DNA from: Methylicorpusculum sp.
GTDB lineage: Bacteria > Pseudomonadota > Gammaproteobacteria > Methylococcales > Methylomonadaceae
DNA length: 64,000 nucleotides
Reading direction: 5' to 3'
Assembly: GCF_030651835.1 (NCBI RefSeq)
Contig: NZ_JAUSBX010000011.1
Span: forward strand, 82,659-146,658
The notes below the pieces were generated by a model that worked only from the letters and a program-made list of their open reading frames with translations, did not search any database and was not told the origin of the DNA. A program made the position numbers and the translations under genes. Of this stretch, positions 28,492 through 36,806 are shown one piece after another; position 1 is the first letter of the stretch; each line of letters begins with the position of its first letter.

Positions 28492-29436
28492 TCAACTGCC
28501 CACCAGACTCGCCGCTGTCGCTTTAATATCCGGCAAGACGTCGTTAATGTCATTCAACGCGGATTCGCAGATTTTTAGATCCAAGCCCAACTCAACGAAA
28601 ACATCATCCTCACAGTGTTGATTCTGAGCATCACCAATCCCCAGCTTGCCTAACAAGGAATCCGTTAAATAAACCAGAAGATTCAGCAAATAATGCTCTC
28701 CCCGGTAATAGGGATTATGGTGATGATAAACAATATCAAGAATGGGTTTGGGCATTGCCCAACTGGTCATCAACCATGCCCCTAGCTGAGTGTGATCAAC
28801 ACCAAAAGTAAACTGCTCAATATTAAAGGTATTCAGCGTGGGATTGACCGAAATGATTTTATTCAGATACAGAAACTCTTCAGGGAACTCATGTCCCAGC
28901 AAAGGAAAACCGATGTTATGCATCAGAGCGGATAAAAATAAGACATCCGGCCGAGTTTGTTTCTCCAGCATCAATTGCCGGTTTAGCTGCTTAATCAGGC
29001 GCGTTCCCGCCAAGGACTGCACCCAAAGCATTTCTGTGCCGATAACGCCGTGTTTAGGCGCCCGAAGCGGTTGCAATGCACTTAAACCCAAAGCCAGGTT
29101 CATCACGAAATCAAAACCCAATACACGACTGATAGCGTCTTTGACCGTCGTAATCTTGCCCCGGAAGCCATAGAGCGGAGAACTGGCCCAACGGATGACC
29201 TGTGTTGTTAAAATCGGGTCCAGTTCAATAATGCTTGCCAGTTTGGCCGCATCAGCCAGAGGATCGGCAGCCAATTTTATGACTTTTTCGGCGATGCCCG
29301 GCAATGGCGGCAGTTCTTTAATTTTTGAAACTGCACTGCGCATATCTGAAGGATGCGAAAAATGCTCCAGCGGAGCGGCAATATTTGAAAGTGTCCAATT
29401 AATTAAAGTTGCATCCATCATATCCGGCCATTTCAA
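28492..29436 (-). CDS. HDOD domain protein
   Basis: A 314-residue protein whose residues about 40-240 form an HDOD domain (IKELPPLPGIAEKVIKLAADP, IIELDPILTTQVIRWASSPLYG, SALMHNIGFPLLGHEFP). HDOD proteins are HD-related but usually lack catalytic metal ligands and act in signalling or protein binding. Its start overlaps the stop of the upstream sigma-54 activator gene by four bases, so the two are co-translated and probably work together. Confidence 0.87.
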   Translation of the reverse strand: MKWPDMMDATLINWTLSNIAAPLEHFSHPSDMRSAVSKIKELPPLPGIAEKVIKLAADPLADAAKLASIIELDPILTTQVIRWASSPLYGFRGKITTVKDAISRVLGFDFVMNLALGLSALQPLRAPKHGVIGTEMLWVQSLAGTRLIKQLNRQLMLEKQTRPDVLFLSALMHNIGFPLLGHEFPEEFLYLNKIISVNPTLNTFNIEQFTFGVDHTQLGAWLMTSWAMPKPILDIVYHHHNPYYRGEHYLLNLLVYLTDSLLGKLGIGDAQNQHCEDDVFVELGLDLKICESALNDINDVLPDIKATAASLVGS

Positions 29437-30839
29437 TTTAAATTCAAACGATTAAGTTTTCTGTACAACGTTCTTTCACTAACATTCATTTCAGTTGCAA
29501 TCAATTTACGATTGCCTTGGTACTTACCGATCAACTGCCGGATAAACTCGGCTTCCATAATTTCCATAGGTGTCAGGTTTTTACTCTCAGCCCCTGATCC
29601 GGAAAAACCATTGGCCGTTACGTTTACTGAAAAGTCTCCGTCAAAATGAGGGGTACTTTCCTTCATTGGATTAATGTAGGACTGTTGACCCATGGACTGT
29701 CCTCTTCTATCCAATTTCATAACGTTTGAGTCTTGAGATTGACGCCGCATTATCAGAACATCCAAGGCTTCAATTTGATCATTCTTGCAAAGACTTGCGG
29801 CCAATTGTAAGCAGTTTTTAAGCTCACGAATATTCCCCGGCCATTTGTGATTATTCAGTTTCATTAATGCATCAATAGAAATTCTGAACGTAAGGTTTTC
29901 TTTTTGACCGATCTGTTCAAGCAAATGCTGTACCAATAAAGGCATATCCTCGCTTCTATCTCTTAGCGGGGGAATTTCAATCGGAAAAACAGCAAGCCTG
30001 TAAAATAAATCCTCCCTGAACCGGCCTTCCTTAACCATGGCGGCCAGGTTACGGTGAGTAGCACTAACGACTCTGACAGTGGACTTTAAGGTTGTCGTGC
30101 CACCGACCCGTCTAAACTGACCACTCTCAAGAGCCCTTAAAAGCTTGGGCTGCAATGACAGTGGTAATTCACCGATTTCATCCAGAAATAAGGTTCCCTG
30201 ATTAGCCAACTCGAACAAGCCTTTTTTTACGCCTGCCGCACCGGTAAATGAGCCTTTTTCATGACCGAAAAGCTCACTTTCAAACAAGTCTTCATTGAGT
30301 ATGGTGCAATCAACAACAACAAATTCTCCATTGGCATTTTTTGACTGGCGGTGAATGTACTCGGCAGCCAGCTCTTTTCCTGTGCCGGTCTCGCCGTTAA
30401 GCATCACCGCGGCATGTGACTGGGCGGCTTGCTGCAATTTGGTTTTCAGCTTCAAAAATCCCGGTGATGTCCCAATCATTCTGGGACTTTCGGTCACAGA
30501 ACTGGTTGTGCCCGAGATAATCAGCGACTCTCCCAGATACAACTGACCATCCGAGTCAAGCAGCGGATAGCCTCGCACCCTTAACAAGCGTTGCTCTTGG
30601 TTATCCAGTTTGTCAGCATAGAGCCCCACATAGGGCTCTATGTTCTTAAAAAGCAGCGAATGCCTGCACTTTCCCGATTCATGACAACAAGGAAGACTCA
30701 TCCGTCTCTCGCGACTCAAGCCAAAATGCAATTCCCAGGCCTTGTTGACGGCAACCACATTCAACGAAGCGTCGATTATCACAAAAGGAGTGTCGTGCGT
30801 TTCTAATAAAGATTCAAGCGTGACTGAATTTTTTAACAT
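29433..30839 (-). CDS. Sigma-54 dependent transcriptional activator with N-terminal PAS domain
   Basis: A 468-residue enhancer-binding protein. A PAS domain (about 8-110) includes CCHESGKC, a cysteine/histidine cluster that might bind a metal or sense redox state. The AAA+ domain (about 125-355) has Walker A NGETGTGKELAAEYIH, Walker B TLFLDEIGELP and GSFTGA in place of the canonical GAFTGA sigma-54 contact loop. The C-terminus has a Fis-type helix-turn-helix (KLIATEMNVSERTLYRKLNRL). It is divergent from a PEP-CTERM-like gene with a sigma-54-like promoter, its most likely target. Coupled to the HDOD gene. Confidence 0.92.
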   Translation of the reverse strand: MLKNSVTLESLLETHDTPFVIIDASLNVVAVNKAWELHFGLSRERRMSLPCCHESGKCRHSLLFKNIEPYVGLYADKLDNQEQRLLRVRGYPLLDSDGQLYLGESLIISGTTSSVTESPRMIGTSPGFLKLKTKLQQAAQSHAAVMLNGETGTGKELAAEYIHRQSKNANGEFVVVDCTILNEDLFESELFGHEKGSFTGAAGVKKGLFELANQGTLFLDEIGELPLSLQPKLLRALESGQFRRVGGTTTLKSTVRVVSATHRNLAAMVKEGRFREDLFYRLAVFPIEIPPLRDRSEDMPLLVQHLLEQIGQKENLTFRISIDALMKLNNHKWPGNIRELKNCLQLAASLCKNDQIEALDVLIMRRQSQDSNVMKLDRRGQSMGQQSYINPMKESTPHFDGDFSVNVTANGFSGSGAESKNLTPMEIMEAEFIRQLIGKYQGNRKLIATEMNVSERTLYRKLNRLNLN

Positions 30840-30935
30840 AACGCCAGTGAAGTTAAGTCCTTAAAGGTTTTATCTCTAAAATCATGAACAGACATCAATA
30901 GGCCAAACGCCTGAATAGCCATCTAAAAAACAATC

Positions 30936-30945
30936 TGACATGTCA
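30936..30945. promoter_or_regulatory. Palindrome TGACATGTCA, candidate activator site
   Basis: A perfect 10-bp palindrome 97 bases upstream of the sigma-54 activator gene start. It shares TGACA/TGTCA half-sites with the palindrome at 31150-31163. A MITE-like element is inserted between them. I infer an upstream activating sequence; not proven. Confidence 0.5.
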
Positions 30946-30955
30946 CACACCTGCA

Positions 30956-31119
30956 CAGCAAATCTCAGTTTGATCTTTTCGGCGTCATTTTTGGCTGAGA
31001 AAAGCCTTTTGAGGAACGCCGTAAACCCTTCCATGGGAGCTTGGCAGCAGGATCCCTGCTGCCGATATCCTCAAAAAGCGTCCCCCAGCCCTTTTTTCCC
31101 TTCAAATTGAGAATTGCTG
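30956..31119 (-). mobile_element. MITE-like element, 164 bp, inverted (copy E)
   Basis: In reverse orientation relative to copies A-D. TIRs CAGCAAATCTCAGTTTGATC and TTCAAATTGAGAATTGCTG; perfect 9-bp direct repeat ACACCTGCA at 30947-30955 and 31120-31128. The body has TTACGGCGTTCCTC in reverse and a GGCAGCAGGATCCCTGCTGCC palindrome. It sits in the regulatory region between the sigma-54 activator and the PEP-CTERM-like gene. Confidence 0.93.
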
Positions 31120-31149
31120 ACACCTGCATGACATGATTGACTTTGCAAA

Positions 31150-31163
31150 TGACATATCTGTCA
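31150..31163. promoter_or_regulatory. Palindrome TGACA-N4-TGTCA, candidate activator site
   Basis: Perfect 5-bp arms with a TATC spacer, about 67 bases upstream of a sigma-54-like promoter. Placement and symmetry fit an enhancer site for the neighbouring sigma-54 activator. Confidence 0.5.
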
Positions 31164-31216
31164 GTCCGGTTTCTAATTCTAGCCTATGAGTCAGGCAAAA
31201 CCAGTATTTTCAAAAT

Positions 31217-31232
31217 TGGCATCAATTTTGAT
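31217..31232 (+). promoter_or_regulatory. Sigma-54-like promoter of the PEP-CTERM-like gene
   Basis: TGGCATCAATTTTGAT matches the -24 element (TGGCA) and the correct 10-base spacing to the -12 element, but reads TTGAT where TTGC is usual. It lies 38 bases before the start codon, and a sigma-54 activator is encoded divergently. Confidence 0.5.
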
Positions 31233-31270
31233 TAAGAGTAATTATTCAAAACTTTTTACCGGAAAAACTC

Positions 31271-32068
31271 ATGATCAAAAACACTGCAATGATCCTCGCC
31301 CTGTTTGCTAGTTCGATGCTAGCGGTTCAAGCCAGCATTACTGTCGACGGCAACTTAAGTGACTGGGGTATCAAACGTAATGGTAACGCAAATGACTGGA
31401 CACCAAACCCAGGCATTCATTTTACTGTTGAAGATCAAACTGGAAAGTTATCAGATTATCTCAATCCCGGCTATGGCGGTCAGGCTTATGATGCAGAAGC
31501 CTTATATGCCTATTTGACTGACACGCATTTATTTATTGCAATGGCAACGGGCCACAATCCCAATACGCCTAATGATCCATCAAAAAACAGTTACGGCGCC
31601 GGAGACTTTGCCATCGACTTCGGCTTGGACGGAACTTATGAAGCGGGTATCAATGTAAAACCGGATTGGGATACGTTTGGAGTTGCTAATGGCTTATACA
31701 AGGTTGACCAATGGGCCTATGGTTTGTGGAATGACACACCCGGGTATTTAAAATCGGAACATCCTACCGCCATTATGTCCGGTACTTTGTTAGGTATCGC
31801 GGACATGGTGATCAGTAGCGCGCAAACGGGTTATGGGCAGTGGTCATCCGACACTCACTATTTTTATGAAATCGGTTTAAGTCTTGATTTGTTGAGACAA
31901 GCCGGCTGGAACGGATCCAGTTTTAATATTCATTGGACTCAAATGTGTGCCAATGATTCTATCATCGTTGATCCACCGGCAAACGTTCCGGAAGCAGGCA
32001 GCCTGATGTTGATGTCACTGGGTTTGTTTGGTATGAGCTGGGCGCAGAGAAAAAAAACGGGTTTTTAG
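31271..32068 (+). CDS. Exported protein with PEP-CTERM-like sorting signal
   Basis: A 265-residue secreted protein. Signal peptide ending near VQAS, then SITVDGNLSDWG, the opening of carbohydrate-binding-9/DOMON-like domains, and a beta-rich body rich in Gly, Asp, Tyr and Trp. The C-terminus VPEAGSLMLMSLGLFGMSW followed by QRKK has the tripartite form of a PEP-CTERM signal (motif, hydrophobic helix, basic end) but with PEA for PEP. Such proteins are cut and anchored or released by an EpsH/XrtA-type exosortase, not seen in this window. GGA at about 31262 serves as ribosome site. Confidence 0.85.
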   Translation: MIKNTAMILALFASSMLAVQASITVDGNLSDWGIKRNGNANDWTPNPGIHFTVEDQTGKLSDYLNPGYGGQAYDAEALYAYLTDTHLFIAMATGHNPNTPNDPSKNSYGAGDFAIDFGLDGTYEAGINVKPDWDTFGVANGLYKVDQWAYGLWNDTPGYLKSEHPTAIMSGTLLGIADMVISSAQTGYGQWSSDTHYFYEIGLSLDLLRQAGWNGSSFNIHWTQMCANDSIIVDPPANVPEAGSLMLMSLGLFGMSWAQRKKTGF

Positions 32069-32100
32069 ATTACTCAATCCCCTTGCTTAAACTGAGCGAT

Positions 32101-32132
32101 GGGCAAGTTCGTCATGAACTTGCCCTTTTTTT
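32101..32132. terminator. Bidirectional-type terminator
   Basis: Perfect stem GGGCAAGTTC/GAACTTGCCC with a five-base loop followed by seven T. It separates the convergent PEP-CTERM-like and amidase genes. Confidence 0.92.
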
Positions 32133-32147
32133 ATTCTTGGATTCGAC

Positions 32148-33557
32148 TTATAAATTATCGCTTCCTGTACTTGCAACGCGTGTTTCCATCGGTGAATAGT
32201 GCTTGAAATAACTATCGATGCCGTTAAACACGGCTCTGGCTAACGTATCCTGGTGCGCGCTATTTCTTAGCCGCTCCTCTTCCGCTGGGTTGGAAATAAA
32301 TGCCATCTCAACCAGAATAGAGGGCACATCCGGTGATTTCAAGACTAAAAACTCGGCTTTTTGAACTGCATTCTGATGAACCTGACCTGCTTTTTTCAAG
32401 CTTTTCAAAATAGTCGAAGCTGCGTTAACACTGGCTTCCTGGGTAGCTGTCTGCGAAAGATCAAGTAAAACCTTAGCCAATACATCATCTTTATCAACCA
32501 GACTGACGCCTCCGATCAAATCGGCTGCATTTTCCTGATCCGCCAGCCAGCGCGACGCCTCATTACTAGCCCCTGCAGTAGACAGTGTAAAAACCGAGGC
32601 GCCTTGAACATCAGCCTGTTGGAAGGCATCAGCGTGAATCGAAACGAATAAATCAGCATTGGCGTCTCTTGCGATATTCATACGCTCTCTGAGACTAATG
32701 TAATAATCTCCTTTTCGTACCAATACCGCTTTCATCCCTGATTTTGCGTTGATCATACCCGCCAGTTTTTTGGCAATAGCCAAGGTCACTTCTTTTTCAT
32801 GCGTTCCTTTGGGGCCATGAGCACCAGGATCTTCACCACCATGTCCGGCATCAATCGCGATAACGATATCCCCGGCCCTTTCAGCAACCGATTTTGTTTG
32901 CAGTAGAGGTTCCTTTGACTCAACTTCTTTTTTTACGGATACCGTTTCTGCTGGTAAAGAGACTTTTTCAACCGGAGCAGGAACAGGCGTAAGTTCTTTC
33001 TTTGCAACGTTTACAGGGCTTTCAGAAACAGAGTCCTTTTTGGCATTACTTTCTACCTTAACCGGATTCTCTGTTTCTTTGGTCACAGCAACTGATACCG
33101 GTTCACTGGCTGTGCCGGTTTTAGCCATACGGGGTTTGGATGCTTTATCCGGATCAACACCTTTGGGGAAAAAATCAACGATTAATTGATGGCCTTTATC
33201 TTTTCCAACCGAAACTGGAGAAATTCTGGGGGTTCCGGATTTTTTCAAATCAATAACCACTCGCAAATCACCATCATTACGCAGAGCGCTTCTTACTCTT
33301 GAAAATAAGGGATGATTGTTTGAAGGTTGATCTAATGGCCCTGATAAGCTCACATTTTTGAAATCGATCACCATACGCGGAGGGTTATCCAGTAAAAAAA
33401 CCTGTTGCTCAGACTTTGCCGTGAGATCAAAAACCATTCGCGTGTGATCGGACGCTATCCAGTGGTGTAATGCATTCAAACCCGCCTGATCTGCATGAAC
33501 ACATAATGCAATCAATTGCAGTACCGGAATCATTAGGAGTTTCCAGATGCTACGCAT
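32148..33557 (-). CDS. amiC: N-acetylmuramoyl-L-alanine amidase with AMIN domain
   Basis: A 469-residue periplasmic amidase that splits septal peptidoglycan during cell separation. Signal peptide (about 1-23), AMIN domain (about 28-130, LHHWIASDHTRMVFDLTAK), a long Lys/Pro/Val/Glu-rich linker (about 140-235), then Amidase_3 (about 235-455: IVIAIDAGHGGEDPGA, FVSIHADAFQ, ILVEMAFISNPAEE) with the zinc ligands. The gene follows tsaE, as amiB does in enterics; the symbol could equally be amiB. Confidence 0.93.
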   Translation of the reverse strand: MRSIWKLLMIPVLQLIALCVHADQAGLNALHHWIASDHTRMVFDLTAKSEQQVFLLDNPPRMVIDFKNVSLSGPLDQPSNNHPLFSRVRSALRNDGDLRVVIDLKKSGTPRISPVSVGKDKGHQLIVDFFPKGVDPDKASKPRMAKTGTASEPVSVAVTKETENPVKVESNAKKDSVSESPVNVAKKELTPVPAPVEKVSLPAETVSVKKEVESKEPLLQTKSVAERAGDIVIAIDAGHGGEDPGAHGPKGTHEKEVTLAIAKKLAGMINAKSGMKAVLVRKGDYYISLRERMNIARDANADLFVSIHADAFQQADVQGASVFTLSTAGASNEASRWLADQENAADLIGGVSLVDKDDVLAKVLLDLSQTATQEASVNAASTILKSLKKAGQVHQNAVQKAEFLVLKSPDVPSILVEMAFISNPAEEERLRNSAHQDTLARAVFNGIDSYFKHYSPMETRVASTGSDNL

Positions 33558-33631
33558 ATATCTACCTGAAATAATAATAAACTGGATTAAAGTATAACAA
33601 TATGTCTTTGTTTTTTCATGTCAGTTTGGAA

Positions 33632-34063
33632 TTATTTTTTTACGCCCTCATTCCGCCACTCCATTTGCATCGAACGGCCATACCCCCTTAAATCCAGACG
33701 GATCATCAGGTCAGCCTCAGGCAAAATGCCCTGCCCCATTTCGGGCCATTCAAACAAACAGACCGCCTCCTGCGCCAGATAATCTTCTATGCCCATCCAG
33801 ATCAATTCTTCAGGATCCTTGATTCTATACAAATCAAAATGAAACAGAGTGCGATGGCCGACTACATACTCCTCTACTACTGTATATGTCGGGCTTTTGA
33901 CCACCCCCTGGTAACCGGCAGCTCTTAACAAGCCTCTTATCAAAGTCGTCTTACCCGCCCCCAGCTGACCCTGCAGGTAAATGATGCACTTTTCCGGCAA
34001 CAGTGACCATAAACCAGCACCTGCCGCCTCGGTTGCTTCGGTATCTTCCAGTTCAGCAATCAC
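33632..34063 (-). CDS. tsaE: tRNA threonylcarbamoyladenosine biosynthesis ATPase TsaE
   Basis: A 143-residue P-loop ATPase (GQLGAGKTTLIRGLLRA, then SPTYTVVEEY and HFDLYRI) that works with TsaB and TsaD to make t6A37 in tRNA. It overlaps nnr by four bases, the usual coupling. Confidence 0.94.
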   Translation of the reverse strand: MIAELEDTEATEAAGAGLWSLLPEKCIIYLQGQLGAGKTTLIRGLLRAAGYQGVVKSPTYTVVEEYVVGHRTLFHFDLYRIKDPEELIWMGIEDYLAQEAVCLFEWPEMGQGILPEADLMIRLDLRGYGRSMQMEWRNEGVKK

Positions 34064-35526
34064 TCGTTCACCAACCGCCTCAAATAAGGCATCAAATCCC
34101 TCGCCAACAAACCTCTTTCACCACCCGCTTGGGCCGCCAAATCGGCCGCGAGACCATGAATATAAACACCTTGCTCGGCAGACTCCTGCAGACTGAATCC
34201 TTGCGCAATCAAACCGCCAATCACTCCGGAAAGCACATCTCCCATACCCCCCGTCGCCATACCGGGATTACCGGTCGGCGAAATAGCGATATCTTTTGTA
34301 TTGGCCACTAAAGATCCCGCGCCTTTTAATACCACTAGACCGCCATAAGCCTTTTGCATTTCACTGGCAGCATAAAATCGGTCTGCTTCAATAGCTGCAA
34401 TCGATGCAGTCAACAATCTTGACGCCTCTCCGGGATGCGGGGTCAACACCCAGTTGTCACGGTGGATAGTCGCCCTTGACAAAAAATTGAGTCCATCCGC
34501 GTCAAGCACAATCGGCTTGTCAGACTGCAAAACCGCATCAAACAAAGACCGCCCCCAAAGCTGAGAGCCCAGCCCGGGTCCCAGCACAATAACACTGGCC
34601 TGCTTGATTCGCTCGCTCAATTGATAGGCGTCAGCGATACCGTGGCACATGATCTCCGGCCTATCCAGATTCAACGTCCAGGCATGCTCCGGCCGTGTTG
34701 CGACACTCACCAGACCCGCCCCTGTTCTCAGCGCGGCTTCGGCGGCCAATCTTGCCGCACCCGAAAAACCGTAATCGCCACCGACAATCAATACATGGCC
34801 GTTTTTTCCCTTATGAGCACAGCGACTGCGCTTGACAAACGGAACACGCATCAAACGGCGCGCTGAGCAAGCCTGTCTTTCGTAAACCTGGTGAGGAATA
34901 TCGAGATCCGAAAAGAGGATGGTTCCACAGAAATCCGCCGCATCGCCGGTAAACAGACCTTGTTTCAGTCCTACCAGGGAAACTGTGTAATCCGCTTTGA
35001 CAGCCGCCCCCATCACTTTGCCTGTATCGGCGTTCAGGCCTGAAGGTATATCCGCCGCTATTACAGGACAAGAAGAATTATTGATTGCCTCAATGGCTTT
35101 TTCATAACTCCCTGTAACAGGCCGATCCAACCCTGAACCTAATAAGGCATCCACAATTAAATCTTCTGTAACAGCACAATCCGGCGTGAATGGTTTACAT
35201 GTCCCGCCAGCAAAAGTGTAAGCCTCAAAAGCCAAGCCGGCATCGCCTTTAAGCGTTGCACCGTCAACAACCGGGTACACACTTACGTTCATACCCGCTT
35301 CCAATGCAAGCCTGGCAACCACATAACCGTCCCCGCCATTATTGCCGCCGCCACAAAAAACAGCCCAATTCCGGCAATCCGGATAGTTTTCTTTTATGGT
35401 ATTTAAAATAAATAAGCCGGCCCGAGTCATTAACTCATAGCCGGCAATACCGAACTCTTCGATCGCAATACTATCGAACGTTTTTACTTGATTGACACGA
35501 TAAAGTTCTATAGGTAGATCTTGCAT
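34060..35526 (-). CDS. nnr: Bifunctional NAD(P)H-hydrate epimerase/dehydratase
   Basis: A 488-residue repair enzyme for hydrated NAD(P)H. N-terminal epimerase domain (about 1-215: MTRAGLFIL, FCGGGNNGGDGYVVARLAL, DALLGSGLDRPV) and C-terminal ADP-dependent dehydratase domain (about 225-480: VGGDYGFSGAARLAAEAAL, LDADGLNFLS, LTPHPGEASRLL, GNPGMATGGMGDVLSG). Divergent from queG with 60 bases between starts, and coupled to tsaE. Confidence 0.95.
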   Translation of the reverse strand: MQDLPIELYRVNQVKTFDSIAIEEFGIAGYELMTRAGLFILNTIKENYPDCRNWAVFCGGGNNGGDGYVVARLALEAGMNVSVYPVVDGATLKGDAGLAFEAYTFAGGTCKPFTPDCAVTEDLIVDALLGSGLDRPVTGSYEKAIEAINNSSCPVIAADIPSGLNADTGKVMGAAVKADYTVSLVGLKQGLFTGDAADFCGTILFSDLDIPHQVYERQACSARRLMRVPFVKRSRCAHKGKNGHVLIVGGDYGFSGAARLAAEAALRTGAGLVSVATRPEHAWTLNLDRPEIMCHGIADAYQLSERIKQASVIVLGPGLGSQLWGRSLFDAVLQSDKPIVLDADGLNFLSRATIHRDNWVLTPHPGEASRLLTASIAAIEADRFYAASEMQKAYGGLVVLKGAGSLVANTKDIAISPTGNPGMATGGMGDVLSGVIGGLIAQGFSLQESAEQGVYIHGLAADLAAQAGGERGLLARDLMPYLRRLVNE

Positions 35527-35586
35527 GATATGTTTACATAAATTGTTAAAGCCGGATTAAGTATTGATTATTTTCTATTATTTGCC

Positions 35587-36669
35587 ATGAACAAACAAAC
35601 ATTCACCGATTTTTCCGGACTAACCCATCAAATCAAGTCATGGGGCCTTGAGCTAGGCTTTCAGCAAGTCGGAATTAGCGGCACCGACCTCAGAGAAGCC
35701 GAACAACATCTTGAAAACTGGCTACAGAATGGCTATCAGGGCGAAATGAGCTACATGTCTCGGCATGGCCTTAAACGGACGCGACCGTTACTGCTGGAAC
35801 CCGGCACCCAAAGTATCATTTCCGTTCGAATGGACTACCAGACCGAAGCCGGTCCGGACATGACTCAAAACCTGGAAACGCCTCTCGCTGCTTACATATC
35901 CCGCTACGCATTAGGCCGCGACTACCACAAAGTATTACGGTCACGTCTGCAAAAACTGGCCGATAGAATTCACGAAATAACTGGGCCTTTCGGTTATCGC
36001 GTGTTTACCGATAGCGCTCCGGTCATGGAAAAGGCGATTGCCGAAAAAGCAGGCCTCGGCTGGATTGGTAAACACAGTAATCTCATCAACCGGAAAGCCG
36101 GATCGTGGTTTTTTCTTGGTGAAATTTACACTGACTTGCCCTTGCCCGCTGATGTGCCTGCAACATCTCACTGCGGCGACTGCGTTGCCTGTATCGACAT
36201 TTGCCCAACCCGGGCCATTGTGGCGCCTTATCAGGTTGATGCCAGATTATGCGTGTCCTATCTAACGATTGAATTACAAGGATCAATTCCTGAAGCGCTG
36301 AGACCGCTGATCGGAAACCGGATATACGGCTGCGACGATTGCCAATTGATTTGCCCCTGGAACCGTTTCGCGAGATTGACTTCAGAACAGGATTTCAGTC
36401 CCCGCCACCGGCTTAACAGCAGGCAGTTGATGGATCTTTTCGGTTGGGATGAAGCCGCATTTCTAACGCATACGGAAGGCTCGGCGATTCGCCGGATCGG
36501 GCATAAGCGCTGGTTAAGAAACATTGCCGTCGCATTGGGAAATGCGCCTCCGTCTGAGGAGATAATTGAGAAACTCAATACACAAAGCTCGCACGAATCA
36601 GAGTTGGTTAGAGAGCATGTCACATGGGCTATCGGCCGCCAGCAGGAAAAACTCCATAAATCAGCTTGA
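35587..36669 (+). CDS. queG: Epoxyqueuosine reductase
   Basis: A 360-residue cobalamin- and iron-sulfur-dependent enzyme for the last step of queuosine synthesis in tRNA. N-terminal DUF1730-type domain, ending in HSNLINRKAGSWFFLGEI, then two 4Fe-4S clusters (CGDCVACIDICPTRAI and CDDCQLICPWN) and a C-terminal HEAT-like tail. Divergent from nnr, as commonly seen in gammaproteobacteria. Confidence 0.95.
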   Translation: MNKQTFTDFSGLTHQIKSWGLELGFQQVGISGTDLREAEQHLENWLQNGYQGEMSYMSRHGLKRTRPLLLEPGTQSIISVRMDYQTEAGPDMTQNLETPLAAYISRYALGRDYHKVLRSRLQKLADRIHEITGPFGYRVFTDSAPVMEKAIAEKAGLGWIGKHSNLINRKAGSWFFLGEIYTDLPLPADVPATSHCGDCVACIDICPTRAIVAPYQVDARLCVSYLTIELQGSIPEALRPLIGNRIYGCDDCQLICPWNRFARLTSEQDFSPRHRLNSRQLMDLFGWDEAAFLTHTEGSAIRRIGHKRWLRNIAVALGNAPPSEEIIEKLNTQSSHESELVREHVTWAIGRQQEKLHKSA

Positions 36670-36806
36670 TGATACAAGGGGGAAAACACCCTGTCTTAAC
36701 CTGAAAACCCTCTTTAAAAAACAGGTTAAACTGGCTTTAAAAGCCAGCTTAGAGTATCTTTAGAGGGATTTATCGCCTTACTAATTTAAGAAAAAGTTGC
36801 CTCAAA
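36670..36806 (+). terminator. Hairpins after queG
   Basis: Two inverted repeats follow queG: TTAACCTG/CAGGTTAA (36695-36702 with 36722-36729) and CTGGCTTTAAAAGCCAG (36731-36747). There is no clear T tract, so termination is only probable. The start region of the next gene follows. Confidence 0.45.

Noticed and set aside
29433..30839. Activator as a PrsR ortholog
   Set aside because: It has an N-terminal PAS domain rather than a receiver and no PrsK kinase is nearby.
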